64,000 nucleotides of DNA from assembly GCA_949775045.1 (NCBI GenBank), contig OX459095.1, positions 21,046,811 to 21,110,810 on the forward strand, given 5' to 3'. Below, one piece after another: positions 1 to 32,000 of the stretch. The stretch is from Metridium senile. Taxonomy: Eukaryota > Cnidaria > Anthozoa > Actiniaria > Metridiidae. Under the pieces are notes generated by a model. The model had not been told where the DNA came from. It saw nothing but the letters and a program-made list of their open reading frames with translations, and made no database searches. The first letter of the stretch is position 1, and each line of letters begins with the position of its first letter. A program made the position numbers and the translations under genes.

Positions 1-293
1 AAAGTAGGGTAAAAATTCTAGTATTGCAAATTTAAGTTAAGTAAAAATTCTAGTATTGTACATCATTTTCGTAAATTCGTAAATTTTCGTATGTCAAATT
101 TGTCGCAAAAAGTGCTTATAAATTTCTTTTTAGTCCTTGAAAACTCCTTGAAAACTCCTTAGATTTTGTTTACTGACATCAGCACGAACCCTGAATACAG
201 TGACTGGTCACAACAACTTGTAACCTAGTGTGGCCTTTATAGAACATAATGTTTATTTTGTCGTGAAGTGACTTAATGATTTGTTGTCTCTAG

Positions 294-2222
294 GTGTGCA
301 ACACTTTGAATCCACTGTTTGAGGAGCATTTCCCTGCCAGCTCTGGAGTACGCATTATAGGTGAACCTGGACGCTACTACAGTGCATCTGCCTTAACCCT
401 TGCTGTCAATGTGTTTGCCAAGAGAGAGGTTCCATACGATCAACTGCAGGACAAAGACAAGAACAAACTTGCTTCCCTTTGTTGCCCTAAAGAAGATCAA
501 AAGGTAAGGAAAATATACCATGAAAACCCTGATTATCTAGTATGTTGGGTTACGAATGTATCCGACTGCTACAACAATTGCACAACATAAACCAAACCTT
601 GACCCTCCAACAAATTTAAAATTCAAAGTTCTTAGAGCCATATGTGATGATTGTTTTCAGGGTTACATGTACTATGTCAACGATGGTGTGTATGGTTCAT
701 TCAACTGTTTGGTATTTGACCATGCTACTGTTGTACCTGAGACTGTCAAGGAATCCAGTAATGATGCTCTCTACCCATCCAGCCTCTGGGGGCCTACATG
801 TGACTCCTTGGATTGTATTAGCAAGACTGCTGCTTTGCCAAAGGTAATGCCATTGTACAGCTGGCTAACATGTCATCCAAGGGGGCTTTCATTTATAAGT
901 ATATGGGGGGGTCGGCAATATTGAGGGGGTCACATTATTTTCGGAAACTATATAGAGGGGGTAGCAGCTTTGCACTGTAACTATGATTGATATTAAGTGC
1001 AACTCTCGTTGCTATTGAAATAGTCGTTCATCTCAACTGTATTTTTTAGGTCCACTTGGGCAACAACAACTTTCATCAAAATGGGACACAATTCATTTTG
1101 TTGCACCTATTGTGTTCATAGTTTACTGCTATTATAAGCTTCATTCTTTTTTATTCCCTTTCTGCAGGTTGAGGTTGGCGATTGGTTGTTCTTCAAGAAC
1201 ATGGGAGCTTACACTGGTTCTGCTGCCTCGACCTTCAATGGTTTTAAGAAGCCCTACAAGTACTATGTCATCAACCATCAGTTCAGGTAAGAAATGATAC
1301 AAGATGATTTCATTGCAGGTTTACACGTCTACATTGTTTATTACTTGGTTTTTACTTGGGAAAAAAAAAACAAGTTTAATTTCGATTGAGTAAAGTGCAG
1401 CCGTCTTTAGTCTTGTTCCACTCCCCTACGGTCCACTTCGAACGAGACTTAAAACGGCTGCGGGGGATACTACTGGGCAAACTGTTTCAACATTTGCTTC
1501 AACTAGATGAACATCTCTTCGATTTTGTTGAATGGCAATTTTTAAACGCTTTAAACTCTTTCAACATTGTTAAAATGTGTCTAATCGATTTTGAATTGAT
1601 GTTGAAATAGTTTAAAAGCGTTTAAACATTGCCATTCAATAAAATCAAACGGATGTTTAAGCAAGTTTCACGTTCATCTAGTACCGCTGTACTTTTTGCG
1701 CATTTGTACCGGCTAAGCCTCAATTCCAAGCAAAGCACGGAAAAATGCTATCGCTTAACAATAAAAGTCACATTTGAATTTTCGTTGAATCGAGGTTATC
1801 CCTTAGCCTCCTCCGCATGCAACCCTGCTGGGTTTCCTTTGTCACCTACTGGGTTCCCTTTACTCCCCCCACCATTTGTTCCGCCACAGGAAGCCCAGAG
1901 TCAACAAAGGAGGCCCAGAGTCAAGAGTTGCATGCGGAGGAGGCTAGTTATCCCTGTATAAATGCTCCTTTTGTACAAACAGTACAGTGGTGCTAGATAA
2001 CACGAAACTTGAGTATTCTACTGCACCCAAACTTTGGATCCCCAACTTTTGATGTTGTTATCATCATTGTACCAATGTGGCCATTCTATTTTTCTCAGGG
2101 GTATCTTGAAGCAGGTGCTGGAGCCATTTATGTCCATCAACAAGACATCTTGTCACAAGAGCTTGGAGGAGTTCGGTGCATTGTCTGTTTGCCAGGAATC
2201 AGTGTGCCCTGCTATGGTTTGA
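294..2222 (+). CDS. ODC1: Ornithine decarboxylase, C-terminal part (4 exons; 5' part outside the window)
   Basis: This cytosolic PLP enzyme decarboxylates ornithine to putrescine, the first step of polyamine synthesis. Exons are 294-503, 661-843, 1168-1286 and 2099-2222, all with AG/GT borders and matching phases. Residues seen: EPGRYY, which binds the PLP phosphate; [13 protein letters not shown], with the substrate-binding Asp; WGPTCDSLD, with the catalytic Cys; and FFKNMGAYT, with the conserved active-site Tyr. The catalytic Cys argues for a true decarboxylase rather than an antizyme inhibitor. The last exon is read in the frame forced by the phase-2 junction and ends at TGA 2220-2222. This C-terminus is short and less conserved, as is usual for ODC tails. 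The PLP-lysine part of the barrel must lie upstream of base 1. The identification is certain; the exact C-terminus is somewhat less so. Confidence 0.93.
1470..1680. mobile_element. MITE, GGGCAAAC family, copy 1
   Basis: Imperfect inverted repeat in the last ODC intron. Its left end (GGGCAAACTGTTTCAACATT) and internal AT-rich sequence match the copy at 45376-45549. The right end is degraded. Non-autonomous DNA element; no coding capacity seen. Confidence 0.6.
1672..2018. mobile_element. MITE with ATCTAGCACCGCTGTAC-type ends, copy 1 (interrupted)
   Basis: Inverted ends (CTAGTACCGCTGTAC near 1675; GTACAGTGGTGCTAGATAAC near 1983-2002) match a second, uninterrupted copy at 22396-22645. The element is split by the smaller MITE at 1804-1947. 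Confidence 0.6.
1804..1947. mobile_element. Nested 144-bp MITE with 8-bp target-site duplication
   Basis: Inverted ends TAGCCTCCTCCGCATGCAAC and its complement are flanked by the direct repeat TTATCCCT (1796-1803 and 1948-1955). The related element at 22396-22645 lacks this insert, which supports the boundaries. An 8-bp duplication fits hAT-type mobilisation; that is an inference. Confidence 0.7.
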
Positions 2223-2560
2223 GTCCACCAATTACCAAGACTTACTAATGATTTGAGAATCACTTGATTATCACAATTTATAGAGCTTGAAAATTATCAT
2301 ATTTTTTTCAAATGCACAATAGTATCACATACATGTATGCACTTGGAGTGAATTAATTTGTAGTAAGTGTGGATTTATTTGTAGTAAATTCGAAATATTT
2401 GTTTTTGGATTCAGAGTTTTTATAACTATTATAATATAATAGATTATTTATAGATTATTGATTTGCATGCCGGGTTTGATCAATGGGCCAGTGAGCCATC
2501 CATGAAGTTGTAGTATGCTTTTTTTGTAGTTATTGAATGATTATGTTGATGAAATACGTT

Positions 2561-2566
2561 AATAAA
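2561..2566 (+). terminator. Poly(A) signal of the ODC gene
   Basis: AATAAA lies about 340 bases after the ODC stop codon, in AT-rich sequence before the next foldback repeat. Plausible polyadenylation signal. Confidence 0.45.
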
Positions 2567-2617
2567 TGGACATGTCGTTAGTCAGTTTGTTGTGATTGTT
2601 TCTCTTATTATATAACG

Positions 2618-2908
2618 TTACAGCAGTTCTCAGTCAAACGTGCACCGCTCGCATAAAAAGCACCGCTATAAAACGTGAAGTTGGTGGACGTCAATCAAAC
2701 TGTGTTTACAAGACCCATGGTGTCTTTACTTCAGTCGGGTTGCGAAATATGTCTGAATCTGAAGCTGAATTCCCACAATAACCTCTTCGTCGGATGAAGT
2801 AAAACACCATGCGTCTTGTAAACACAGTTTGATTGACGTCCACCAACTTCACGTTTTACAGCGGTGCTTTTTATGCGAGGGGTGCACGTGTGACTGAGAA
2901 CTGCTGTA
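2618..2908. mobile_element. Foldback MITE, Tc1/mariner-like TA flanks
   Basis: Two arms of about 110 bases (2618-2732, 2796-2908) are near-perfect reverse complements with ends CAGCAGTTCTCAG and CTGAGAACTGCTG, bordered by TA. The short ORFs that fall in the arms on both strands are by-products of the palindrome. Confidence 0.75.
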
Positions 2909-2914
2909 ATGAAC

Positions 2915-3790
2915 ATTAATATTAAAATATCCCCAAAAAAGTATCGGGAAAGGTTTTGTTCCTGAAAAACAAATATCGTGCAAGGTCAAAAATAGTAGAA
3001 AAAAATATCGAGGATACTTATTAAAAAATATTATGCCACACTTCAGTGAAGATGAATGAAATATCGAACAAACTTATAATAAAATAAATTACCCGCGACC
3101 AGCGACACTTACCCGCGACCTGTGACCCGCGATAATTAGACACAACCACAGAATTTGAATTAAAAAAAAAAATTGGGAAAGAGGAGCAAATTAACGTCTG
3201 TTTTCTCATGTTAGCTAATTTTATTTTCGTAAAAATCAAATACAATTATAATATTACAACAAGAACATGAATGAAAATGGTTACGAACCCCGCGCGCTCA
3301 GTTTTAAAGTATTAATTTGATTAACTTAATAAAAAAAACTTCTCTGCTTCATATATGCACGTATTCATACAAACGGTTTTATACTCGTGTTACATACTTC
3401 ACTTTATTTTCTGAGAAATTTTAAAGTTTATATGCAATTTCAACTACAATTTGTATTTTTTTTTCGTTGCCAAAGGTAGCGATGATCACATGAACCAGTG
3501 GAGCTATGGACCTATTTCAACCCATTCTATTTCCATCTACCAGTCGAAGCAGATAATGCCGTAATCTTTGGTCTAAAAACAACACACAAAATACTTTCAA
3601 TAACGCTGATAATAAGCCAAAACTTGCATAACTTGATTTTAACGATCATATACAATTTGTTTGTCAAATGTGGTATCGAGACTAGAACGAAGTGATTGGT
3701 TTGACGGTGAAAAGAAAAGTGAATCTACCTCATTTCAGAGGTTAAACCTGTAATTCTATAAGGTCTTTTAGACTCTCTGGATAGTGTAAA
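2915..3790. other. Intergenic region between ODC and protease genes
   Basis: AT-rich DNA with no ORF that looks coding. It probably contains the promoter and 5' UTR of the protease gene, whose ATG is at 3791. No TATA box or other element stands out. Confidence 0.4.
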
Positions 3791-23078
<19,288 letters not shown>

Positions 23079-23086
23079 CCAAAAAC

Positions 23087-23092
23087 AATAAA
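23087..23092 (+). terminator. Poly(A) signal of the protease gene
   Basis: AATAAA only 9 bases after the stop codon. If used, the 3' UTR would be very short, ending before the foldback element that starts at 23226. Confidence 0.4.
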
Positions 23093-25352
23093 AACACTTG
23101 GCAGTATCAATGATGATGGTTTGATACTAGACCGAGAGATTGTGAAGATATCCCATCGAGAAATTCCATGAAGATAAGACGACGAATCGGCTTACGTATA
23201 GGATGAAGATTTTGGCTCCTCATGAGAGTAGGGTATAAAACGTTTTGGACCATAGTGTGAACGTACCGTGGCATGAACCAAGTACCATACTATGAACCGA
23301 GTACCATAGCATGAACCAAGTTACGTACCATGACATGAACCAAGGTACCATGTCATGAGCCAAGGTACGTACCGTGGCATGAACCAAGGTACCATGGCAT
23401 GAACCAAGGTACGTACCGTGGCATGAACCAAGGTACCATGGCATGAACCAAGGTACGTACCGTGGCATGAACCAAGGTACCATGACATGAACCAAGGTAC
23501 TGTGGCATGAACCAAGGTACCATGGCATGAACCAAGGTACGTACCGTGGCATGAACCAAGGTACCATGGCATGAACCAAGGTACGTACCGTGGCATGAAC
23601 CAAGGTACCATGACATGAACCAAGTTACGTACCGTGGCATGAACCAAGGTACCATGGCATGAACCAAGGCACGTACCGTGGCATGAACCAAGTTACGTAC
23701 CATGGCATGAACCAAGGTACCATGACATGAACCAAGGTACGTACCGCGGCATGAACCAAGGTACCATTGCATGAACCAAGGGCACGTACCATGGCATGAA
23801 CCAAGGTATGTACCATGGCATGAACCAAGGTACCGTGGCATGAACCAAGGTACGTACCATGGCATGAACCAAGGTACCGTAGCATGAACCAAGGTACGTA
23901 CCATGGCATGAACCAAGGTACCGTGGCATGAACCAAGGTACTGTGGCATGAACCAAGGGAACGGACATGCTTCGCTCAACTGTGTTTACGTATTATATGA
24001 CTTTGTTGACCTGCCCTGTCAATCAGGGTTTGCGACGTCATATATCACGTGACCCGTGGGAAAATATTGTATAACTCCTAGTGAATTTATTCGATATTGA
24101 TCAAACCTGGACTAACACACTTTGCATCACTTTGGTGACTTGCCCTGTCAATCAAGGTTTGTGACGTTATATATCACGTGACCCGTGGGAAAATATTGTA
24201 TAACTCCTCGTGAATTTATTCGATATTGATCAAACCTGGACTAACACACTTTGCATGACTTTGTTGACTTGCCCTGTACATCATGGGCCATGACGTCATG
24301 TATCACGTGACCCGTGGGAAAATATTGTATAACTCTTCGTGAATTTGTTCGATATTGATCAAACCTGGACTAACACACTTTGCATGACTTTGTTGACCTG
24401 CCCTGTCAATCATGAGCCATGACGTCATGTATCACGTGACCCGTGGGAAAATATTGTTTAACTGTTCGTGAATTTGTTCGATATTGATCAAACCTGGACT
24501 AACACACTTTGCATGGTTTTGTTGACTTTCCCTGTCAATCATGGGTGATGACGTCATGCATCACGTGACCCGTGGGAGAATATTGTATAACTCTTCGTAA
24601 ATTTGTTTGGTATTGATCAAACCTGTACAAATACACTTTGCATGACTTTGTTGACTTGCCCTGTCAATCATGGGTCGTGACGTCATGTATCACGTGACCC
24701 GTGGTAAAATGTTGTATAACTCCCCGTGACTGATTTGTTCGATATTGATCAAACCTTGACAAACACACTTTGCATGACTTTGATTACTTGCCCTGGCAAT
24801 CATGGGTCATGAAGTCATGTATCGCGTGAGTTGATGGAACATGTATAACTGTATGTCAATTGAGTGGAATGCTGATATGTTTTCAGCAGGGTTTGCTTAT
24901 ACAATTTACTTTTCAAGTCGTTATTTAGAAGTGGTACTGATTTTATTTAGGATCAATAATTCATTCTTGTTTTATCTTACTATTCCAACAACTCAATTTT
25001 AACATCAAAAATCTTTTCAGTTATTCCTTTTCAGTTTCCTTTTTTGCGACTAACCCATCAAAAACTTTTGTATTCGCAAACTGTGATTGTGTATAAATAA
25101 TAAACATATGATTTGGTGATAACAATAAAGAATATATCAAACGAATAAAAAAATAATTATGCATTTTTTTAGTTCATATCGAAAAATAGAAAATCAAAAA
25201 CAACAATATTTATTTCTTTAAAATCGTCTAAAACTGATCCCGGCCGTAAAGTGATTACCAAATAATTAAAAAATACAAACAAGTACATGGAGGTCAAATC
25301 TAAAATGCAGAGAGATGTATTACATTTCGTTATCATATCGTTAACTGTTAAT

Positions 25353-25682
25353 CTACATTTCCCACCACGAAGTTATTGTCTCCTGACATTTAATTCTTCC
25401 TATTAGTACTGTTGACAAGTGATCACGACATCGATAATCTAAATAATGTAGAAGGTTGATGATTTTCTCACGAAATTTTATTATCATACCCAATTCTCTT
25501 AAAGAATCACATGTCACACATCCAGTAAAGAATTGATTCGTTCTGGTATTTGCACTATATATAGAGAGAGTTGCAATGAAATGCGCTTGATTTATTTTCA
25601 AGCACCCAGTACTCACATGGAAATAAACATTCCCAGGTCGCCCACCGAAATCTTTCCTTCTAATATAATTGACTGTGATCAT
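25353..25682 (-). CDS. Unrecognised open frame in the centre of the foldback element
   Basis: 109 codons, with a Cys-rich stretch (GCVTCDSLRELG, DYRCRDHLS). Composition is not repeat-like and the frame could be an exon of an element-encoded protein, but I recognise no family and see no clear splice sites. Could be chance. Confidence 0.25.
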   Translation of the reverse strand: MITVNYIRRKDFGGRPGNVYFHVSTGCLKINQAHFIATLSIYSANTRTNQFFTGCVTCDSLRELGMIIKFREKIINLLHYLDYRCRDHLSTVLIGRIKCQETITSWWEM

Positions 25683-26420
25683 TGAAGAAATGAAAACTTT
25701 GCAAATGTTAATTACTTATTTAACTTTAAAATGCGATCCAAATTATTTCTCGGTTTAACAGCAGACCCTACTTTCAACATGGACAGTTTAACTAGTCTGT
25801 GACAACATATATATCAACATAATTATGAAACATGTAACCAGAAGAGTTGGGACGCACCCCATTATTTGTCAGCACTAGATGTCCTGATATGATAGGACGA
25901 ACTAAATGTCACGAGAGAACTATACCTTATAGTGGACAATTTAGATTTCAACTCACATTGAGACTTACGGTAAATGGCCCAAGTGTAACCGCAACTAATT
26001 TGTTAGTTACTTGGTGAATAACTGTACAATCAGGAAAAGATAAGCTGTAAACAACAACGAGTATCATAATCTTGACTTGACTTCTAGATTATTACCGGTG
26101 AGTAGGCTTTTCATTATTATTTTACATTGCTTTACCATTAATTGTTAAGTAATAATGTATAGCGCGTTTCGTAGAAAGTTAATAATTTCAAAAACTGTGC
26201 TTATCTTAAAGCTACGATCGATTGCCTATTCATGGAATATCGTGAGAGTGCTGCGGACTATAAGAACGACAGTAGAATTTACTGTCAAAGTTCCGTCGCT
26301 CACCTCTTAGATATTTTTCTCATACTGTTTTTTCTTTTTCTTTTGCATGTATTTTTAGAAAGTTTAGATACCACCAAAACCATGGCTTAACAAATAATAC
26401 GGCGTCCTTGCATTGTTCTG

Positions 26421-26633
26421 ATGGAGGAAGGATATCATATATCTATTCTACCTAGAGATGCTGCGTTTCCTACCACATTTCAGAGATGCGGCAATTCTTC
26501 TTGTCCATGCGGAGGGAATCTATTTCATTGCCATCTGTGCTCTATTAGTTCCAAAAAAGGCACAAAAGAATGCTTACTGAGAAGTCATTTTCAACGTCAC
26601 TGGAAAAGCCGGATTGTACACGAGGGTAAGTGA
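26421..26633 (+). CDS. Possible zinc-finger first exon of a foldback-encoded protein
   Basis: Starts ATG GAG GAA and runs 69 codons to a good donor (GTAAGT at 26625). It contains CPCGGNLFHCHLCS followed by RSHFQRHWKS, a C-x2-C and H-x3-H arrangement like the zinc fingers at the start of several animal transposon proteins. It lies in the single-copy centre next to the right satellite arm. The rest of the protein is not found. The family is not identified; the exon call is an inference. Confidence 0.4.
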   Translation: MEEGYHISILPRDAAFPTTFQRCGNSSCPCGGNLFHCHLCSISSKKGTKECLLRSHFQRHWKSRIVHEGK

Positions 26634-28201
26634 TGTTTTTCGCTTTTTACCATTAAGTTTTTCTTTATTATAAAAGTTATAATCCAATTTACAGGGCAGG
26701 TCAACAAGTTCATGCAAAGTGTGTTTGTCCAGATCCGATCAATATCGAACAAATTCACGAAGAGTTATACAGTATTTTCCCACGGGTCACGTGATACATG
26801 ACGTCATGACCCATGAAGTACATGGTTTGAATCTTCCGTTGAGAGTGCTCGATACGATGAAGTAGAGCAAAATATATATGAGGGTTGGAGTGAATATGAA
26901 TTCGAATATGAATTCGTATAGTTGTATTTACTCCAACCCTCACACACATATTATATATATTATTTTCGTGAAAACAAATACTACTTAATAAACACTAGGA
27001 TAACATAAATTACCGCACCTCGATAGAACAATAGCACTATTGCAAATACATAACAATACTCTAATTATAAACCACAACAATAGATTACACTACAATTATA
27101 GCGCCTCAGGTATATATAGATTAATTTAAAGTAAAGGATTATTATTCATTAAAGTCTGTCTGAAGATCGCGTAAGGGTGAAAGTCCGAGTAACAAAAAAA
27201 GTGATGTCTTGTCGTTAATCTACCTACAATCTATAACGCTCATTTTTAATGTATTGAGCACTTTACCGTTAGAATAGACACATCCAGATATATATATATC
27301 TTTCACATTTTTATTAAGTAGCTATCCATTTCATAAATTCATGTAAATAGTACGTAATTCAGCCAGTGGCTGCAATGTCTTATTTTAATAAACTATCTAT
27401 CTCCGAAGTGTGTTTGTCCAGGTTTGATCAATATCCAACGAATTATCGAGGAGATATACAGTATTTTCCCACGGGTCACGTGATACATGACGTCATGGCC
27501 CATGATTGACAGGGCAAGTCAACAAAGTCATGCAAGGGGTGTTTGTCCAGGTTTGATCAATATCTAACGAATTATCGAGGAGATATACAGTATTTTCCCA
27601 CGAGTCACGTGATACATGACGTCATGGCCCATGATTGACAGAGCAAGTCAACAAAGTCATGCAAAGTGTGTTTGTCCAGGTTTGATCAATATCTAACGAA
27701 TTATCGAGGAGATATACAGTATTTTCCCACGGGTCACGTGATACATGACGTCATGGCCCATGATTGACAGGGCAAGTCAACAAAGTCATGCAAGGGGTGT
27801 TTGTCCAGGTTTGATCAATATCTAACGAATTGTCGAGGAGATATACAGTATTTTCCCACGGGTCACGTGATACATGACGTCATGGCCTATGATTGACAGG
27901 GCAAGTCAACAAAGTCATGCAAAGTGTGTTAGTCCAGGTTTGATCAATATCCAACGAATTATCGAGGAGATATACAGTATTTTCCCACGGGTCACGTGAT
28001 ACATGACGTCATGACCCATGATTGACAGGGACGGGCTAGTCAACAAAGTCATATAAAAGGTAAACAAAGTTGAGCTAAGCATGTCCGTTCACTTGGTTCA
28101 TGTCATGGTACTATACCTTGGTTCATGTCATGGTACCTTGGTTCATGCCACGGTACGTTCACGCTATGGTCCAAAACGTTTTAACCTTAGAAGCCTCATG
28201 A

Positions 28202-29074
28202 TCACAAGCTATCCCACGACAAGAAACCCAAACTTGCGCTAGTGAGAGAAAAAAACGACAAGTGAGGAAAAGGGAAACCACCAATAATTTATGAAACATC
28301 GTCGTACAAGACTGGTTGCGAATAGCCGACGAGCCGAGGTCGTGCTGACTCGGAGATCAGCCTTGTACGACGAGATTGAGTGAAATTATTATTAATATAT
28401 TAATATTATATATTATTATATCCACATCAACTCGATTGTGAGAAATTTTATTATTTTCAAGTTGAAAATGAAATAAAAATTACAAACCGGCCAAAAAGGT
28501 GGCAAACAAACCGGCAAGTAGCTTGTTGTGTACAAATCTGTATTAATAATTCTTGAAACATAAAAAGATCAATGATATTCATCTGTTGCTTTTTTGTATT
28601 TTTGATGTTTTATTTTCTATAGTAAAGATTAATTTTCGTCCACACTCAGTTTTGCAAAACCCGCCGCCATTTTGTTTTTCTTCTCTACTCACGGTATGAG
28701 CTGATAGTAGTTGAGGAACCAATCAGAGCGTGCGATTGCTCACGTACATGTCCTCGTTCCCATGACCTCCATTTGCTTGTTGGTGTGGCTGGACCCACAA
28801 TCGAAGGGAAAAGGTCCTATGAACGAGGCTGTTACAGCACCCCCTCACAATTCGAAAACGAGCACGGTGATGGCCCTTTTTCAGTTTTGCGTTCAACCTA
28901 TGTCATTCTTTACATAGGAAAAGTTTCAAAAAATAAGATATAAATGAGAAATCCCCTCCTCCCCCTCCTCATTTAGAACATGGCCAATTGAGGTGATAAA
29001 ACAATAATTGGGTACGCCTAGATAGACTATTTTATATATTTTCAAACAAAACCCATGCTATACCCCAACAGTGG
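28202..29074. other. Intergenic region after the foldback element and SETD6 3' flank
   Basis: 28202-28250 continues the repeat into which the foldback inserted (relative at 40206-40320). 28300-28380 has a short inverted repeat (TCGTCGTACAAG / CTTGTACGACGA). The 28711-28917 open frame has no coding look. No convincing SETD6 poly(A) signal found. Confidence 0.45.
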
Positions 29075-32000
29075 TCAATTTACAGACTCTAATTTCATTA
29101 TTACATGAAGTATATCCCTTAAACCACACAAGATATTTCTAACAGCTTGTTCACGAGAAGACAGAGAAGAGCTGTCACAGTCGATTTTCTTGTCTTTCAG
29201 CAGCACATTGATTCTAGAGGAACACTCTTTGGCAACGCTGAAAACAGACCAATGAAAACCATTATAGTAACATAATAAATAATGACACACTAGAGTCCCT
29301 ACTTTCCCCCTCCAGAATCTAAGAAAAACAAGCATTTTCTAAAACGCCGACTTGCAGGGGTTGCAGGAGAGAATGGGATGGGTGTAGGGGAGAGGTAGTG
29401 TTATACAAAACTTGTTTTCCTCGGACCTCTCGAAGTCTACACCTAAAAAGCAAAGTGAAAAGCTTGAATTGTAACTTCTGTTATTTCAGGGTTAGAGGCT
29501 AATGTGTATGCTTTACCGACAAATACACGTTGGTAGCTGAGGAATGACGATAGCCCTGTGTGATAGCCCAGTGGTAAATAAAGATTTTCGAGTTCATTCT
29601 CTTACCTATTCAGTATTTTTCTCCATGTAAGTGGGAATTCTTTTATTTGTTCTGAAATGATACACAAGTTTTAGATATGCAAATGACATCAGCGTGACAC
29701 GACTTGTAACGCCGATATCAGCTGATTATTGCTGTCACGAAATTCGTCACGCAACATGTCAATAGACATATAATACAATTCTATGTTTTGATTATTTACT
29801 TACCGTATGTCACGTGTTCTATCTGCTCATCTTCCTCAGCCAGGCTCTCAGCATCGTCGATTTCGTTATCATCATCATCATCATCAGTAACATCATCATC
29901 AGTAACATCATCATCATCATCATCAACATCATCAACATCCTCTTCACCTTCATCACCATCAGTAACATCATCATCATCACCATCAGTAACATCATCATCA
30001 TCATCATTTGTAACATCATCATCATCATTTGTAACATCATCCACATCGTCATCGCACTCCTTTGCTATGCATTCTTTTCCATCGCTATTTCTCTCAGTGG
30101 CCCGATTGCCGTTGAGTTTATTGTAATGGTTATCATAGTCTTTGTGCTTCGATTTAACTTTCTTAGAAGGAGTTTCATGAAGACTTTGTGTTGATAATTC
30201 ATAATTAGTCCTTTTACTGCTTTTAAATTCCAAAGCTTTTGCCAGGGTTTTATAGCTTGACAATTTCTGTTCGTCATTGCACTGATCAAAGTGAGAAATT
30301 AAATCTGTTAGATCATTCGATAATTTGTCTTCGTCTTTGTCTTCACAGTTGAGTAACGTGTGTAGCTCTTGTTTAGATAGATTTAGAAACTGCAAAAGAA
30401 TGGAAAGGATTTAATTTAGAAAGGAAAAAAAGAAGACTAGAATACAAGGAGAAATGGAAGCATTTATGAAACTTAAAATGATAAAAGGAAAAATAAAAAA
30501 GAATTGGTAAAAAACAACAACATTGTGTAGCTAAAGGTGAAGATTTTAATAGAATAAATGGTAAAATGGTGTAAATGTTTATCAAAATTGATTCCTGATT
30601 CTTTGTGAATTGTTGATCACATTAAGTTTTAAAATGTGCAAATGCTTGCAATATTGGAACAGTTTTACCGGTTCTAAAGCTAAAGAAAGAATATAGCCAC
30701 GAAATCAGTAGTTCCATGAATGAATGACAGAATATATGAATGAATAAATATATTAATAACTGAATGATATATTATAAGAAATGATCAATGAATCAATGAA
30801 AGAGGAAGTAAATAAACTAGCTAGCGAACGAATGGATGAACAAATGAATGAAAAAACTAGGGAACATAAGAATGAATAAATGAATGAATGAACAAATAAA
30901 CAAACTAGGGAACATTAGGATGAATGAATGAATAAACAAATAAACAAACTAGGGAACATTAGGATGAATGAATGAATAAACAAATAAACTAGGGGACGAA
31001 TCAATGAATAACTAAATTGATGAGAAAACTAACGAATCAAAAACGAATGAATGAATAATCAATTAAATGGATGAATGGATGGATGAATAAATGTACAAAC
31101 AAACAAATGAATGAATAAATGGATGAATAAATGTATAAACAAATGAATGAATGAATAAATAAATGGATGAATAAATGTACAAACAAATGAATGAATAAAT
31201 GGATGAATAACCGATTAAATGGATGAATAAATGTACAAACAAATGAATGGATGAATAAATGGATGAATAAATGTACAAACAAACAAATGAATGAATAAAT
31301 AGATGAATAAATGTACAAACAAATGAATGAATGAATGAATAAATGTATGAATATATGTACAAACAAATGAATGAATGAATAAATGGATGAATAAATGTAC
31401 AAACAAATGAATGAATGAATAAATGGATGAATAAATGTACAAACAAATGAATGAATGAATGAATAAATGTATGAATATATGTACAAACAAATGAATGAAT
31501 GAATAAATGGATGAATAAATGTACAAACAAATGAATGAATGAATAAATGGATGAATAAATGTACAAACATATGAATGAACGAATAAATGGATGAATAAAT
31601 GTACTAACAAATGAATGAATGAATAACTGATTAAATGGATGAATAAATGTACAAACATATGAATGAACGAATAAATGGATGAATAAATGTACTAACAAAT
31701 GAATGAATGAATAACTGATTAAATGGATGAATAAATGTACAAATATATGAATGAATGAATGATTAAATGGATGAATAAATGTACAATCAAATGAATGAAT
31801 GAACAACAAGTGAACAATAAAATGACTGAATGAATGAACCTTAACCATATTAACATTACCTTCAAAAAAAGAGCCAAACTTGCTTCACCAGTCTGACATC
31901 CTTTTAGATCAAAAACAAAGCCATCCTCACTAGAAATAAGACCCTGTAAAATATACATCTTATTAAACCATGGTCTCTCAAGTACAAAATAACTACAAAT

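Larger units (their letters stand above)
23226..28193. mobile_element. 4968-bp Foldback-type element with tandem-repeat arms and 8-bp target-site duplication
   Basis: Flanked by the perfect direct repeat CCTCATGA (23218-23225, 28194-28201). Ends are inverted (AAAACGTTTTGGACCATAG near both termini; the outermost 15-17 bases have diverged). Left arm: about 30 copies of a 20/24-bp unit (CATGAACCAAGGTACCATGG type, 23256-23960), then seven 129-bp units (24001-24890). Right arm, inverted: one worn 129-bp unit (26691-26820), five more (27412-28056), then only about three short units. The single-copy centre is 24890-26690. Arms built from tandem repeats of unequal length are the hallmark of Foldback elements. 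No complete transposase recognised. Confidence 0.85.

Noticed and set aside
23220..23979. Several overlapping long minus-strand frames rich in PWFMPWY-type repeats
   Set aside because: They are readings of the 20/24-bp tandem array in three frames, with no independent coding evidence.
27412..28056. Regular spaced repeats reminiscent of a CRISPR array
   Set aside because: Head-to-tail 129-bp satellite units without unique spacers, in a eukaryotic genome, mirrored in the opposite arm.
29788..30194. Plus-strand Ser/Ile-rich frames
   Set aside because: Antisense of the SETD6 acidic exon.
31037..31848. Minus-strand frames up to 261 codons rich in Ile, His, Phe
   Set aside because: Product of the GAATGAATAAATG minisatellite in a SETD6 intron.
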